From: Planctomycetota bacterium
GTDB taxonomy: Bacteria; Planctomycetota; UBA11346
Assembly (NCBI GenBank): GCA_024641365.1
Contig: JAHEDF010000148.1
Coordinates: forward strand, 1 to 8,445
Length of the DNA: 8,445 bases
Reading direction: 5' to 3'
The notes under the pieces were generated by a model, which worked only from the letters and a program-made list of their open reading frames with translations, had not been told where the DNA came from and did not search any database. Of the stretch, positions 1-6,196 are shown piece by piece (the first letter of the stretch is position 1; the number at the start of each line of letters is the position of its first letter). The position numbers were made by a program, and so were the translations under genes.

Positions 1-594
1 GCCGTCGATAATACGACGCCGACGAGCAATCGGCCACTGCGTGGTGGTAAGGCGACCATGTATGAAGGCGGTATTCGTGTACCGTGGATAATATCGTGCC
101 CATCTATTACCAAACCGGGTTCAACAAGTGATGCACTGGTACAAACTACAGATTTATTACCTACGATTTTGGAATTACTTGCAATTAAACCACACAATGA
201 AACGACTTGTGATGGCATCAGCATAGTACCAGCATTGAAACACCAACCATTACAACGCGACGCAATTTTTACTTTTTTTCCACATGCACCACCAGTTCCT
301 GATTGGTTACCGCCTTCAGCCGCTATACATGTTGGTGACTGGAAATTAATTCGACTCTTTCATTATGGCGATAATAAAAAACACGACTATCGGCTTTATA
401 ATTTAGCCGACGATATTGGCGAACAAAATAATCTTGCTGCAACACAGCCAGAGAAAGTTCAGGAATTGGATACACGCTTAGAGCATTTCCTGAAGCTTAC
501 AAACGCGGTTGTTCCGGAGCCGAATCCCGCATTTGACCCAGCGCAATACCATCCAGAAGCCATTGGAATCGGTAAGGCAAAGCAAACTCATTAA
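1..594 (+). CDS. Sulfatase (arylsulfatase A-like), C-terminal part, 5' end outside window
   Basis: The frame is open from base 1 and ends with TAA at 594, giving 197 residues of the C-terminal part of a type I sulfatase. The signature is the stretch SNRPLRGGKATMYEGGIRVP (residues 9-28), where the Lys after RGG and the EGGIRVP strand are conserved in the alkaline-phosphatase-like sulfatase fold. Further on are TTDLLPTILELL and the C-terminal subdomain pattern GDWKLIR...YRLYNLADDIGEQNNLA, typical of arylsulfatases. These enzymes hydrolyse sulfate esters, usually on polysaccharides, in the periplasm or outside the cell. The catalytic formylglycine motif (CxPSR) and any signal peptide lie upstream of the window, so activity, substrate and export cannot be judged. 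An ATG at 58 lies inside the conserved block and is not the true start. No terminator with a T-run follows; a small hairpin (612-625) is the only structure. Confidence 0.93.
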   Translation, partial: AVDNTTPTSNRPLRGGKATMYEGGIRVPWIISCPSITKPGSTSDALVQTTDLLPTILELLAIKPHNETTCDGISIVPALKHQPLQRDAIFTFFPHAPPVPDWLPPSAAIHVGDWKLIRLFHYGDNKKHDYRLYNLADDIGEQNNLAATQPEKVQELDTRLEHFLKLTNAVVPEPNPAFDPAQYHPEAIGIGKAKQTH

Positions 595-757
595 ATAGCT
601 GTTTGCGTGCCGTGACGATTGTCACTCTCGGTGCCAAAGCAGGGTGTTAGCTCGCTTGCACTTTAAGGGATTATTATAGGGTCGGAGAGCATCAAAATTA
701 TTCGGTTTTACTCGTAAATATTGACGCTATCTGCTGTTTGAGCGCGAAAGGATTCCC

Positions 758-1459
758 ATGCCAGCTATTACTCGCCGCACTGCTCTTCAACTTGGCGCAA
801 GTGGATTTCTGACGCTGACCGCTTTTTTACCACTGCTTGGCTGTGAAAAACCTGGAACCCACGTTGCAGAAGAACTTGATTGGCAACGTTTTGTTGATCA
901 GATTAATCAAATAGCTCGCACGCAACACGAAAAATCATGGGATCAAGCACAGTATCTCACCAAAGTACGCGACATATTACTGGGCTGCCGCATCTCAGAT
1001 GACCACGTGCAAAAAATAATCCAGAACTACAAGAATGCGCATCGTAATTTCCCCGAAATTCGCGACATGCATCGCACAACTGAAGTGCAGGTCTGCCTTT
1101 TAGAATTTGAACCAAACGAACGGATCGCACTGCATGATCACCCGGACATGACTGGCTGTATTCGTTGCATTGAAGGGGAAGTGCGCATTTGCAATTTCAC
1201 CGAGATTGGCCCGGGCGATAAAGCCAATCACATTAAATTGACCCTCGATAGTGATGTAACAATGGTTCCTGGCAGTACGGGTGCGCTTACCAGCACAACC
1301 GCCAACCTGCATGATCTGCATGCTAAAAAATTTACTCGATTAATTGATGTCTTTACCCCACCGTACAATAAGGATCGCAGTAAACGCTCACGCTGGTTTG
1401 ATCTAAACAGTCAAGTTGTTGCTGGGAAAAAGGATTATATTGCCACTGTTAAAAAATAA
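758..1459 (+). CDS. Putative Tat-exported lipoprotein thiol dioxygenase (ADO/PCO cupin family)
   Basis: This 233-residue protein begins with a twin-arginine signal (TRRTALQL, R6-R7), a hydrophobic stretch and a lipobox LLGC with the acylated Cys at 29, so it should be exported folded and anchored in a membrane. The mature part matches the ADO/PCO thiol dioxygenase family: a cupin motif ALHDHPDMTGCIRCIEGEVRI (from residue 124, His126 and His128 as metal ligands), then TANLHDLHA (His185 as the likely third ligand) and the family tail LIDVFTPPYN (residues 195-204). Known members oxidise a thiol to a sulfinate using Fe(II) and O2, with cysteamine or N-terminal cysteine as substrate; the substrate here is unknown. 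The start is supported by AAAGGA at 747-752, five bases before ATG. The sulfatase lies 163 bases upstream on the same strand. A signal sequence is unusual for this family, since the characterised enzymes are cytosolic. Family assignment is by motif, not alignment. Confidence 0.8.
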   Translation: MPAITRRTALQLGASGFLTLTAFLPLLGCEKPGTHVAEELDWQRFVDQINQIARTQHEKSWDQAQYLTKVRDILLGCRISDDHVQKIIQNYKNAHRNFPEIRDMHRTTEVQVCLLEFEPNERIALHDHPDMTGCIRCIEGEVRICNFTEIGPGDKANHIKLTLDSDVTMVPGSTGALTSTTANLHDLHAKKFTRLIDVFTPPYNKDRSKRSRWFDLNSQVVAGKKDYIATVKK

Positions 1460-1491
1460 TGAGTAACTCACCACATTTATTTTTTACTCAT
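1459..1491 (+). terminator. Weak terminator-like inverted repeat after the thiol dioxygenase gene
   Basis: ATGAGTAA (1459-1466) and TTACTCAT (1484-1491) form a perfect 8-bp inverted repeat directly at the stop codon. The loop is 17 bases, contains the T-rich stretch, and no T-run follows the second arm, so this is a poor intrinsic terminator and may be only incidental. Confidence 0.25.
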
Positions 1492-1813
1492 GTTGCGTTA
1501 TAGCATGCTGTTTTCTTCTTCCCACGATAATTTATGCATTAAATAGCTGAGGACTTGAGCGTCCTGCTTTAATAATCCCCTGCTTCCATTAGTTGTATTT
1601 CTACCGCCATGTGGTTTTTCTGGACAATACATTGTCATTTTGTGCCACGGCGCTCACGCAGGGCACATTTAGGATTTCGTCAGGTTATAGCACGAGTTTG
1701 TCAGGCCTGAATAATATACTTGCTGGTAAGTATTTCATACCCGAATCGTCACCCATGCTCGGCTTTAGACACTTTAACTAATATAAAACAACACCGGCTA
1801 TTAAGGTCATATC
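1460..1813. other. Intergenic region (354 bases) with small palindromes
   Basis: No gene is credible here. The open frames are short, lack Shine-Dalgarno sites and have no family resemblance. Structures seen: a 5-bp hairpin AGGAC/GTCCT (1550-1565), the 10-base palindrome TCAGGCCTGA (1701-1710) and a 6-bp hairpin ATACTT/AAGTAT (1716-1733). The last two lie about 80-110 bases upstream of the DUF1223 start and could be operator sites, but there is no recognised consensus. I could not place a convincing -35/-10 pair. Confidence 0.5.
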
Positions 1814-2572
1814 ATGAAATATCTTTTTACTTTCTGCCTCCTTTTTACAGCGCTTGCTCAAACGTTACTGAGCGTCGAAACAACGCCAAGCAAAGCGCCT
1901 GGCATAGTTATCTTAGAATTATTTACATCAGAAGGATGTAGTAGCTGCCCGCCAACTGAAAAAAAGTTACAACAATTTATTCAATCAACGCAAGAAAAAG
2001 GACTGCCCATACATCTCATTTCCTACCACGTTACTGTGTGGGACAAATTAAAACATGGTGACCACGGTATGTGGAAAGATCGCTATGGCGATGTAAAATT
2101 CACTGAATTACTTAAAGCCTATTCCGCTATTCATCCACACCCTGCAGGCGTAATAGCCACACCGAGTATTTTTGTAAACGGTGCACAATCTGCTAGTAAA
2201 AAAATTAACACTCTTATAGATGAAGCTTTGCAAACACCAACCAGCGCGACAATTTCTGCGGCATGGGATACAAATGGTAAATTAACATACAATGTAACGG
2301 GTGGCGATAAAGATGCGCAAGTCATATTTGTGCTACGTGAAAGTAAAATTTCTTCACAAGTTACCGCTGGTGAAAATCACGATAAAACGTTAACTCATGA
2401 CTTTGTTGCACGCTGGCGTACAGCTATGTCATTAGCCACCCAACAATCCGGCACTGTTGACGTTCATATTCCAGAAAATATCGATCGCCGTAATGCCGAT
2501 CTACTCATTTTTATTCAGCAAGCAAACTTAGGCGTACAAGGAGTAACCGTACAATCGCTGCCGACCATATAA
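1814..2572 (+). CDS. DUF1223 family secreted thioredoxin-like protein
   Basis: The 252-residue protein starts with a Lys and a hydrophobic segment (residues 2-20) that fits a Sec signal peptide. The mature N-terminus reads VILELFTSEGCSSCPPTEK (residues 32-50), the hallmark of DUF1223, with the CSSC pair at Cys42 and Cys45 in the position of a thioredoxin-type redox site. YHVTVWDKL (71-79) and the later TPSIFVNG (116-123, with the Pro in the place of the thioredoxin cis-proline) also fit the family. The C-terminal half is the beta-rich domain typical of these proteins. DUF1223 proteins have no established reaction; a role in extracytoplasmic thiol redox chemistry is inference. The start is supported by TAAGG at 1802-1806, seven bases before ATG. 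It lies 354 bases after the thiol dioxygenase gene, so it probably has its own promoter. Length is usual for the family. Confidence 0.88.
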   Translation: MKYLFTFCLLFTALAQTLLSVETTPSKAPGIVILELFTSEGCSSCPPTEKKLQQFIQSTQEKGLPIHLISYHVTVWDKLKHGDHGMWKDRYGDVKFTELLKAYSAIHPHPAGVIATPSIFVNGAQSASKKINTLIDEALQTPTSATISAAWDTNGKLTYNVTGGDKDAQVIFVLRESKISSQVTAGENHDKTLTHDFVARWRTAMSLATQQSGTVDVHIPENIDRRNADLLIFIQQANLGVQGVTVQSLPTI

Positions 2573-2706
2573 GATAAATATGTTCCTAACTACCCTTCAA
2601 AATGCTTTTGCTCCCAATTTTTCGCAGCATTTCATTTACCCAAAGTGAGGAACTCTCACACTGAGCAAGTCAGCGCCCGCATGCTGAAAGCTACGCCAGG
2701 TCTTAC

Positions 2707-2733
2707 TTGCAGAAATTGCGCTCTAGTCATGAT
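2707..2733 (+). promoter_or_regulatory. Candidate promoter for tRNA-Val
   Basis: TTGCAG (2707-2712) and CATGAT (2728-2733) are separated by 15 bases and would start transcription roughly 10 bases before the tRNA. The spacer is short and the -10 matches TATAAT at only four positions, so this is tentative. Confidence 0.2.
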
Positions 2734-2749
2734 TGCTGCCCGTAGTTAT

Positions 2750-2825
2750 GGGCGATTAGCTCAGTGGCTAGAGCATTCGCTTCACACGCGAGGGGTCACT
2801 GGTTCAAATCCAGTATTGCCCACCA
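2750..2825 (+). tRNA. tRNA-Val (anticodon CAC)
   Basis: A complete 76-base cloverleaf is visible. The acceptor GGGCGAT pairs with ATTGCCC (one G-T wobble), the D-stem is GCTC/GAGC, the anticodon arm is TTCGC-TTCACAC-GCGAG giving CAC, which reads the valine codon GTG, and the T-arm is ACTGG-TTCAAAT-CCAGT. The discriminator A and an encoded CCA end the gene at 2825. It is a single-gene unit: a strong terminator starts six bases later. Confidence 0.96.
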
Positions 2826-2830
2826 TAACA

Positions 2831-2871
2831 GATAACCCCAAGTGTTTAAAGCACTTGGGGTTATCTCTTTT
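2831..2871 (+). terminator. Intrinsic terminator of tRNA-Val
   Basis: GATAACCCCAAGTG (2831-2844) and CACTTGGGGTTATC (2852-2865) form a perfect 14-bp stem with the 7-base loop TTTAAAG, followed by TCTTTT. This is a strong Rho-independent terminator directly after the tRNA. Confidence 0.93.
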
Positions 2872-3170
2872 AGAGAGCAGCGACTCCCTTGTCCATGCGC
2901 TTATCACTTTTCACGCATAAGAACCCTTCCTGCATTAGTGAGACTTGGCCTGTGACATGAGTCATCTCAACCGCGCTAGTCGTATGAGCTGACTAACAAC
3001 CTATTTTATAGCGAATCAGTCTTTTTCGTACATTGTATCTCTAATTGTGGCTAAAACGATTTCTCTGTCGATGCAATCCGCTCTAAATTCCTTGTTTTGC
3101 ACGATAATAAAACATTTCACAATACAATTCTGTTATTAATTAGCATTAGTTCTATCTTATTTTTCCCTTA

Positions 3171-3199
3171 TTGGCGTTTAAAATATGGTTAAATATTTT
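3171..3199 (+). promoter_or_regulatory. Candidate promoter for the putative 2OG oxygenase gene
   Basis: TTGGCG (3171-3176) and TATTTT (3194-3199) are spaced by 17 bases. Both hexamers match only partly and the area is AT-rich, so chance matches are likely. If used, the leader would be about 80 bases and would contain the inverted repeat at 3219-3258. Confidence 0.25.
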
Positions 3200-3218
3200 T
3201 TTCTTGAAATTATTTTTA

Positions 3219-3258
3219 TTTGAAAATGCTTGTTTTATATTCAAAAAACATTTTCAAA
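3219..3258. repeat. 10-bp inverted repeat upstream of the putative oxygenase gene
   Basis: TTTGAAAATG (3219-3228) and CATTTTCAAA (3249-3258) are perfect inverted repeats with a 20-base spacer, ending 28 bases before the ATG at 3287. The arm centres are about 30 bases apart, close to three helical turns, which suits a dimeric regulator, but the AT-rich setting makes chance occurrence possible. Confidence 0.45.
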
Positions 3259-3286
3259 ACTGATATTCAGTTGATTAATTCCGTTT

Positions 3287-4120
3287 ATGGCCACAGCATT
3301 CGTTAATTCAAAAACCCCACCTCATCATCGAAGTAACTCGTTAGCGCAAGATGCCATTTGGTTGACTTGGTCTCCTGCCTTTAAAAAGTTTATTCGCGAG
3401 CTAAAGACGTCTGGCTCAATTAACCGGCGCATTAAAATGGTCGAAGTGCCAGAGTGCAAGCCATATGGGAAAACATATACTACTAATTTGCATAAATTAC
3501 ATAGTCACGAGCAAAGTGCCTTGTTACATTTTGCTGAAGACCTTTTGCGATATGAACCGAAAAAGAAGGCGTCTTGTTTTCATGGAATGATGGAGCCGCT
3601 CCTAAATAGGCGTGAGCTACGCAGTCTATTTACGCTCTTACGTGAAGCTTTTATCCATATTTTAGGACGTCCATCACAAGCACTCTATTCGCCTGTTACC
3701 CCCGAGCGTCGCGATCCAGGGTTTAATCTGCACGCTGATTTATTTCTCACTAATCGCTTGTGGTTGGTGTTTGATGATGTGCCAAATGATGGCACGGGCT
3801 CCACTTTACTGGTCAGCAAAAAGGATCTTCTAGCGATTGTAAAAAAGCACAAAAAAATACCCGATAAAATAATTGCTGATTTATCAGACATTATGTCACG
3901 AACACTAACGCGCGATGCTTATAATTATTGCTGGAGCATTGTTCACGGTCCCAGCCGACCATGGCACAAGTCGTTAAATGAGCAATTGCAAGAGGCTGCT
4001 TACAACATGGCATTTAAAACAGGTGAAGGGTATTTAATTGATGACCGTCAGTGGCTTCACGGCCGTACAGCGGTTTCGATTAGCGTGACCGCTTCTCGAT
4101 TCCACCGCCTGACCTTCTAA
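3287..4120 (+). CDS. Putative Fe(II)/2-oxoglutarate-dependent oxygenase
   Basis: I do not recognise a named family over the whole 277 residues. The C-terminal half has the layout of the jelly-roll Fe(II)/2-oxoglutarate oxygenases: HAD at 149-151 (His149 and Asp151 as the HxD metal pair) followed by strands LWLVFDDVPNDGTGSTLLVS, then IDDRQWLHGRTAVSISV (251-267). Here His258 would be the distal ligand, and Arg271 or Arg274 could bind the 2-oxoglutarate carboxylate. The DxRxxLHGR sequence resembles the TauD/gamma-butyrobetaine hydroxylase type. The N-terminal 140 residues are basic and unassigned. No signal peptide is seen, so it should be cytosolic. No Shine-Dalgarno precedes the ATG; the next in-frame Met (residue 51) has none either, so the longer form is kept. 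The gene stands alone after an AT-rich leader and runs into a convergent gene 14 bases after its stop. Substrate unknown. Confidence 0.6.
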   Translation: MATAFVNSKTPPHHRSNSLAQDAIWLTWSPAFKKFIRELKTSGSINRRIKMVEVPECKPYGKTYTTNLHKLHSHEQSALLHFAEDLLRYEPKKKASCFHGMMEPLLNRRELRSLFTLLREAFIHILGRPSQALYSPVTPERRDPGFNLHADLFLTNRLWLVFDDVPNDGTGSTLLVSKKDLLAIVKKHKKIPDKIIADLSDIMSRTLTRDAYNYCWSIVHGPSRPWHKSLNEQLQEAAYNMAFKTGEGYLIDDRQWLHGRTAVSISVTASRFHRLTF

Positions 4121-4134
4121 TACTATCTAAGAAA

Positions 4135-4335
4135 TTAACCTGCACCCTTCATGGCATAATAAATTTGAATACAGCCAAAAAAGATACTAAATGGACCACA
4201 AATTTTAAGTAAGGTACTATATTTTGCCATCCATATCGCATTGCGTGTTGGATCACTGCTTATTGGAATATAGCCATACGCTGTAATGAGCGCATAAATA
4301 CCAATGCAAATTGGCAGCAATCCTTCATAAACCAT
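4135..4335 (-). CDS. Small two-helix membrane protein, unknown function
   Basis: This 66-residue protein has two predicted membrane segments, roughly residues 4-24 and 45-62, joined by a short polar loop reading ISSDPTRNAIWMAKYS. No catalytic or binding motif is visible. The ATG has only a weak GAAAG nine bases upstream. It starts 38 bases after the stop of the preceding small gene on the same strand and is likely cotranscribed with it. It ends 14 bases from the stop of the convergent oxygenase gene, and no terminator is visible between them. The clean hydrophobic pattern, the position in a same-strand run and the lack of a competing gene argue that it is real. Confidence 0.65.
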   Translation of the reverse strand: MVYEGLLPICIGIYALITAYGYIPISSDPTRNAIWMAKYSTLLKICGPFSIFFGCIQIYYAMKGAG

Positions 4336-4373
4336 AAGTCGATACTTTCACACTGATAAAATTTGATGATGTC

Positions 4374-4664
4374 TTAAGGAACTGAAAAAACTTTATAGGC
4401 GACATATAAGCCGATAAAGAATGCCACAATCAAGACAATGAGTTGCATTAAGCGCCCATTCTTTTTGGCCTCAATAATACCAATAGCTTTTATTAAGGTC
4501 TCCTCGCGCTCCGACAGTCGCCCGCCCATTTGTTTCTTTTTTGTTATTTGAATACGCAGCGCATGATTGCATTGACTAATCTCGCCACCCGTTTCCGCTT
4601 TTTCCAAACGGTCAAACAAATTATCAATGATAACCTGGATGTCTTCAAGTGATTGCGTGCTCAT
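4374..4664 (-). CDS. Small C-terminally anchored membrane protein, unknown function
   Basis: This 96-residue protein has a charged, probably helical N-terminal part (residues 1-70, rich in Glu, Lys, Arg, Ile and Leu, with possible coiled-coil character) and a single C-terminal membrane segment (about 72-93, LMQLIVLIVAFFIGLYVAY). That layout places the soluble part most likely in the cytoplasm. The start is supported by AAGAG eight bases upstream (4673-4677). No family is recognised. The gene lies 102 bases after the FkbM-type methyltransferase gene and 38 bases before the other small membrane protein, all on the minus strand, so a three-gene transcript is possible. A link to the methyltransferase is only positional. 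Confidence 0.7.
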   Translation of the reverse strand: MSTQSLEDIQVIIDNLFDRLEKAETGGEISQCNHALRIQITKKKQMGGRLSEREETLIKAIGIIEAKKNGRLMQLIVLIVAFFIGLYVAYKVFSVP

Positions 4665-4766
4665 AAGTAGTACTCTTGCTGATAATGACGGACGGTAAAG
4701 TAAAAGTCACCGGCTTCAACCAGACCTAACTCAATATCTGATTATTATTGGTCCATAGCGGTTGGT

Positions 4767-5655
4767 CTATTCACGTATAAAAATCACGTCTCTATACTCT
4801 GTTTCTCCAAGATTATTGAGGAATTCTCTCATTTGATCAATCTGAATGAGCCTAAATGAATCTCCCTCCGATAAAGCGGCATGCGTCCAGAATCGTTGCA
4901 CAATAGTGGCAAATGCATCCAGTGACAGACCTGATCGCTGAATCGCGTACGGCCAGATCTCAGATACTGCTGGTATTCCACGTCCAAGTAATTCTTCCGC
5001 TCCGGTTAATGCGTGCCCTTCAAATCCCTGAACGTCAATCCAAAACAATCCAATATCATCAGGATTTATTCCGGCTTCTTTTAACTGCACATCAATACGA
5101 CGAACAGGAACATGCAAAGTCTGACGATTTCCCTCATTAAAATGTCCGCTGACATTTGCAGTCCCTTCAGTAGAGCGTATGCGATTATCGCCAAAATTAG
5201 TTGGGTCTAACTCCAGAACTAATGTTGATTCCGAGCTTCCAGCGGCAATTGGAAAAATTGTCGTTTGATTAGTAAAACCATTTTCTTCGATATTCATTTT
5301 GAGCAAATCAACATTTCTAGGTGTTGGTTCAATTGCAATGCATCGGTCGAAAAGTCTCTTCCGTAATAATGAAATCACTATTACTCCAATATTGGCACCA
5401 ACATCAATAAAGCTTCGTTTTTCTTTGGATAATCGCTTCGTTTCCGTTAAATACTTTACAACTTGGTTGACCCAATCGGCTTCGTACCCACCAAGTGTAT
5501 ATAAATGTTTACCAATAGCGTTATCACTAGTATAAACGGTAAATTTACCTTGTGGACAATCAACATGTGCTGTTTTAGATATTTTTTTAACAATACCCCA
5601 CTGCGCGACGGATGTTTTTTTTAATGCGTTGCCAACCTGTTAATCGCTTAGCCAT
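4767..5655 (-). CDS. FkbM family SAM-dependent methyltransferase, frameshifted near its 5' end
   Basis: The FkbM fold is clear: the SAM-binding motif FIDVGANIGVIVISLL, then CIAIEPTPRNVDLLKMN, then the FkbM signature GLFWIDVQGFEGHALTGAEELL. These enzymes methylate hydroxyl groups of polyketides, glycans or lipids; the substrate here is unknown. The catalytic frame is open from 5639 down to the stop at 4767 but contains no ATG, GTG or TTG before a GTG at 5378, which lies inside the SAM-binding motif and would destroy the fold. A well-formed start exists at 5655 (ATG with GGAAGG five bases upstream), encoding MAKRLTGWQRIKK, but that frame hits a stop at 5587. Removing one base between about 5596 and 5622 joins both frames into a 295-residue protein of normal family length. 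The window thus holds either a recent frameshift, a slippage-prone tract (A8 on the coding strand, 5615-5622) or a sequencing error. Confidence 0.88.
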
Positions 5656-5660
5656 ATCTA

Positions 5661-5666
5661 CCTTCC
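5661..5666 (-). promoter_or_regulatory. Ribosome binding site fixing the FkbM gene start
   Basis: On the minus strand GGAAGG lies five bases before the ATG at 5655. An earlier in-frame ATG at 5679 lacks such a site. This points to 5655 as the original start although that frame is no longer joined to the catalytic domain. Confidence 0.7.
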
Positions 5667-5677
5667 GAATAGAAGAC

Positions 5678-5705
5678 ATGTTACATCCAGGGTTAATTTA
5701 GACAA
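5678..5705 (-). promoter_or_regulatory. Candidate promoter for the FkbM gene
   Basis: On the minus strand TTGTCT (5700-5705) and TAACAT (5678-5683) are 16 bases apart. Transcription would begin close to 5671, leaving a short leader with the Shine-Dalgarno site. Each hexamer matches consensus at four positions; tentative. Confidence 0.3.
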
Positions 5706-5814
5706 GGCTTTCAAATTACGAGATACGGTTGTTTCATCTGATCAGTTTAGATGGCAAGAAATCTAACAATGGCTTCGCGCTATTAAGCGTAACCGTAATA
5801 TTCAGTTAATACAT

Positions 5815-5839
5815 AGTGACTGATATTAGCTCAGTCACT
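5815..5839. repeat. 9-bp perfect inverted repeat
   Basis: AGTGACTGA (5815-5823) and TCAGTCACT (5831-5839) pair perfectly around a 7-base centre, TATTAGC. No T-run follows on either strand, so it is not an intrinsic terminator. It lies about 160 bases upstream of the FkbM start and may be an operator. Confidence 0.6.
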
Positions 5840-5994
5840 TAAGTACATGATATCCTCTGAGCTGTCGTGACAGTTGATCACCAAATCACGTAATTAGTAA
5901 AATAGTTAAAACAAGGCAGATTAATAGACTGCAAATTTGTGGAATTTGCCTGTGGATTTTGATAAGGAAATTCGAATACCAAACTAGTTTGTGC

Positions 5995-6128
5995 AGGGGC
6001 AAAGCCCCTACGGCCGATGGCCTACCCACGGCCTTTGTCGGACCTATTTTTTCCACCGGTGCGGTTGAAAAAATCAGCGCATCGGCTGCGCCAATTATAT
6101 GCGCCGACCTGCCCTCGGCGACCGATGC
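5995..6128. repeat. GC-rich cluster of hairpins
   Basis: This block contains a 6-bp hairpin with an AAA loop (5995-6009), a GGCC-GAT-GGCC element (6012-6022) and a longer-range 7-bp pair GCATCGG/CCGATGC (6079-6085 and 6122-6128) enclosing further GC-rich short repeats such as GCGCA/TGCGC. The density of complementary segments contrasts with the AT-rich sequence on its left. No known family of RNA or repeat is recognised. Confidence 0.4.
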
Positions 6129-6131
6129 ATT

Positions 6132-6182
6132 TCGACGCGTTGCTATTGAGATAAAAAAATACGCGCCGAATTATCGACGCGT
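6132..6182. repeat. Direct repeat TCGACGCGT-N3-TATTG overlapping the terminator
   Basis: TCGACGCGT occurs at 6132-6140 and again at 6174-6182, each followed after three bases by TATTG. The second copy is one arm of the tRNA-Ala terminator, and the first copy could pair with the same partner arm (6161-6169), giving two mutually exclusive hairpins. Confidence 0.5.
6153..6182 (-). terminator. Intrinsic terminator of tRNA-Ala
   Basis: Read on the minus strand, ACGCGTCGA and TCGGCGCGT form a 9-bp stem with one T-G wobble and the loop TAAT (6161-6182), followed by A and seven T (6153-6160). It starts 14 bases after the tRNA end. Confidence 0.88.
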
Positions 6183-6196
6183 GTTTATTGGAAATA

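Larger units (their letters stand above)
2872..3286. other. Intergenic region (415 bases), AT-rich in its second half
   Basis: No gene is supported. The first part has only a small palindrome, TGAC/GTCA (2953-2964), within a wider TGAGA/TCTCA pair (2939-2969). From about 3100 the sequence becomes strongly AT-rich with long A and T runs and leads into the next gene. It holds a candidate promoter and a 10-bp inverted repeat, listed separately. Such AT-rich leaders are often bound by nucleoid proteins, but nothing specific can be shown. Confidence 0.5.
5680..6196. other. Noncoding region (517 bases) with palindromes and a GC-rich structured block
   Basis: No gene is credible; the only long open frame starts at a TTG and runs into the antisense of the tRNA. 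The AT-rich part (5680-5990) contains a 9-bp hairpin (5815-5839) and a small palindrome, CTGTC/GACAG (5864-5875 region). From 5991 the composition changes to GC-rich with several self-complementary elements: AGGGGC-AAA-GCCCCT (5995-6009), three GGCC tetramers (6012-6033), and GCATCGG/CCGATGC (6079-6085 with 6122-6128). The end belongs to the tRNA-Ala terminator. A structured RNA or a dispersed intergenic repeat unit is possible. Confidence 0.5.

Noticed and set aside
1593..1781. Open frame of 62 codons upstream of the DUF1223 gene
   Set aside because: No Shine-Dalgarno site, no family resemblance, and it covers a region with palindromes.
2645..2920. Open frame of 91 codons on the plus strand
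   Set aside because: It runs through tRNA-Val and its terminator; the peptide in the middle is the usual spurious translation of a tRNA.
5378..5378. GTG at 5378 as the true start of the FkbM gene
   Set aside because: It lies within the SAM-binding motif; the frame upstream clearly encodes FIDVGANIG and more family-like sequence.
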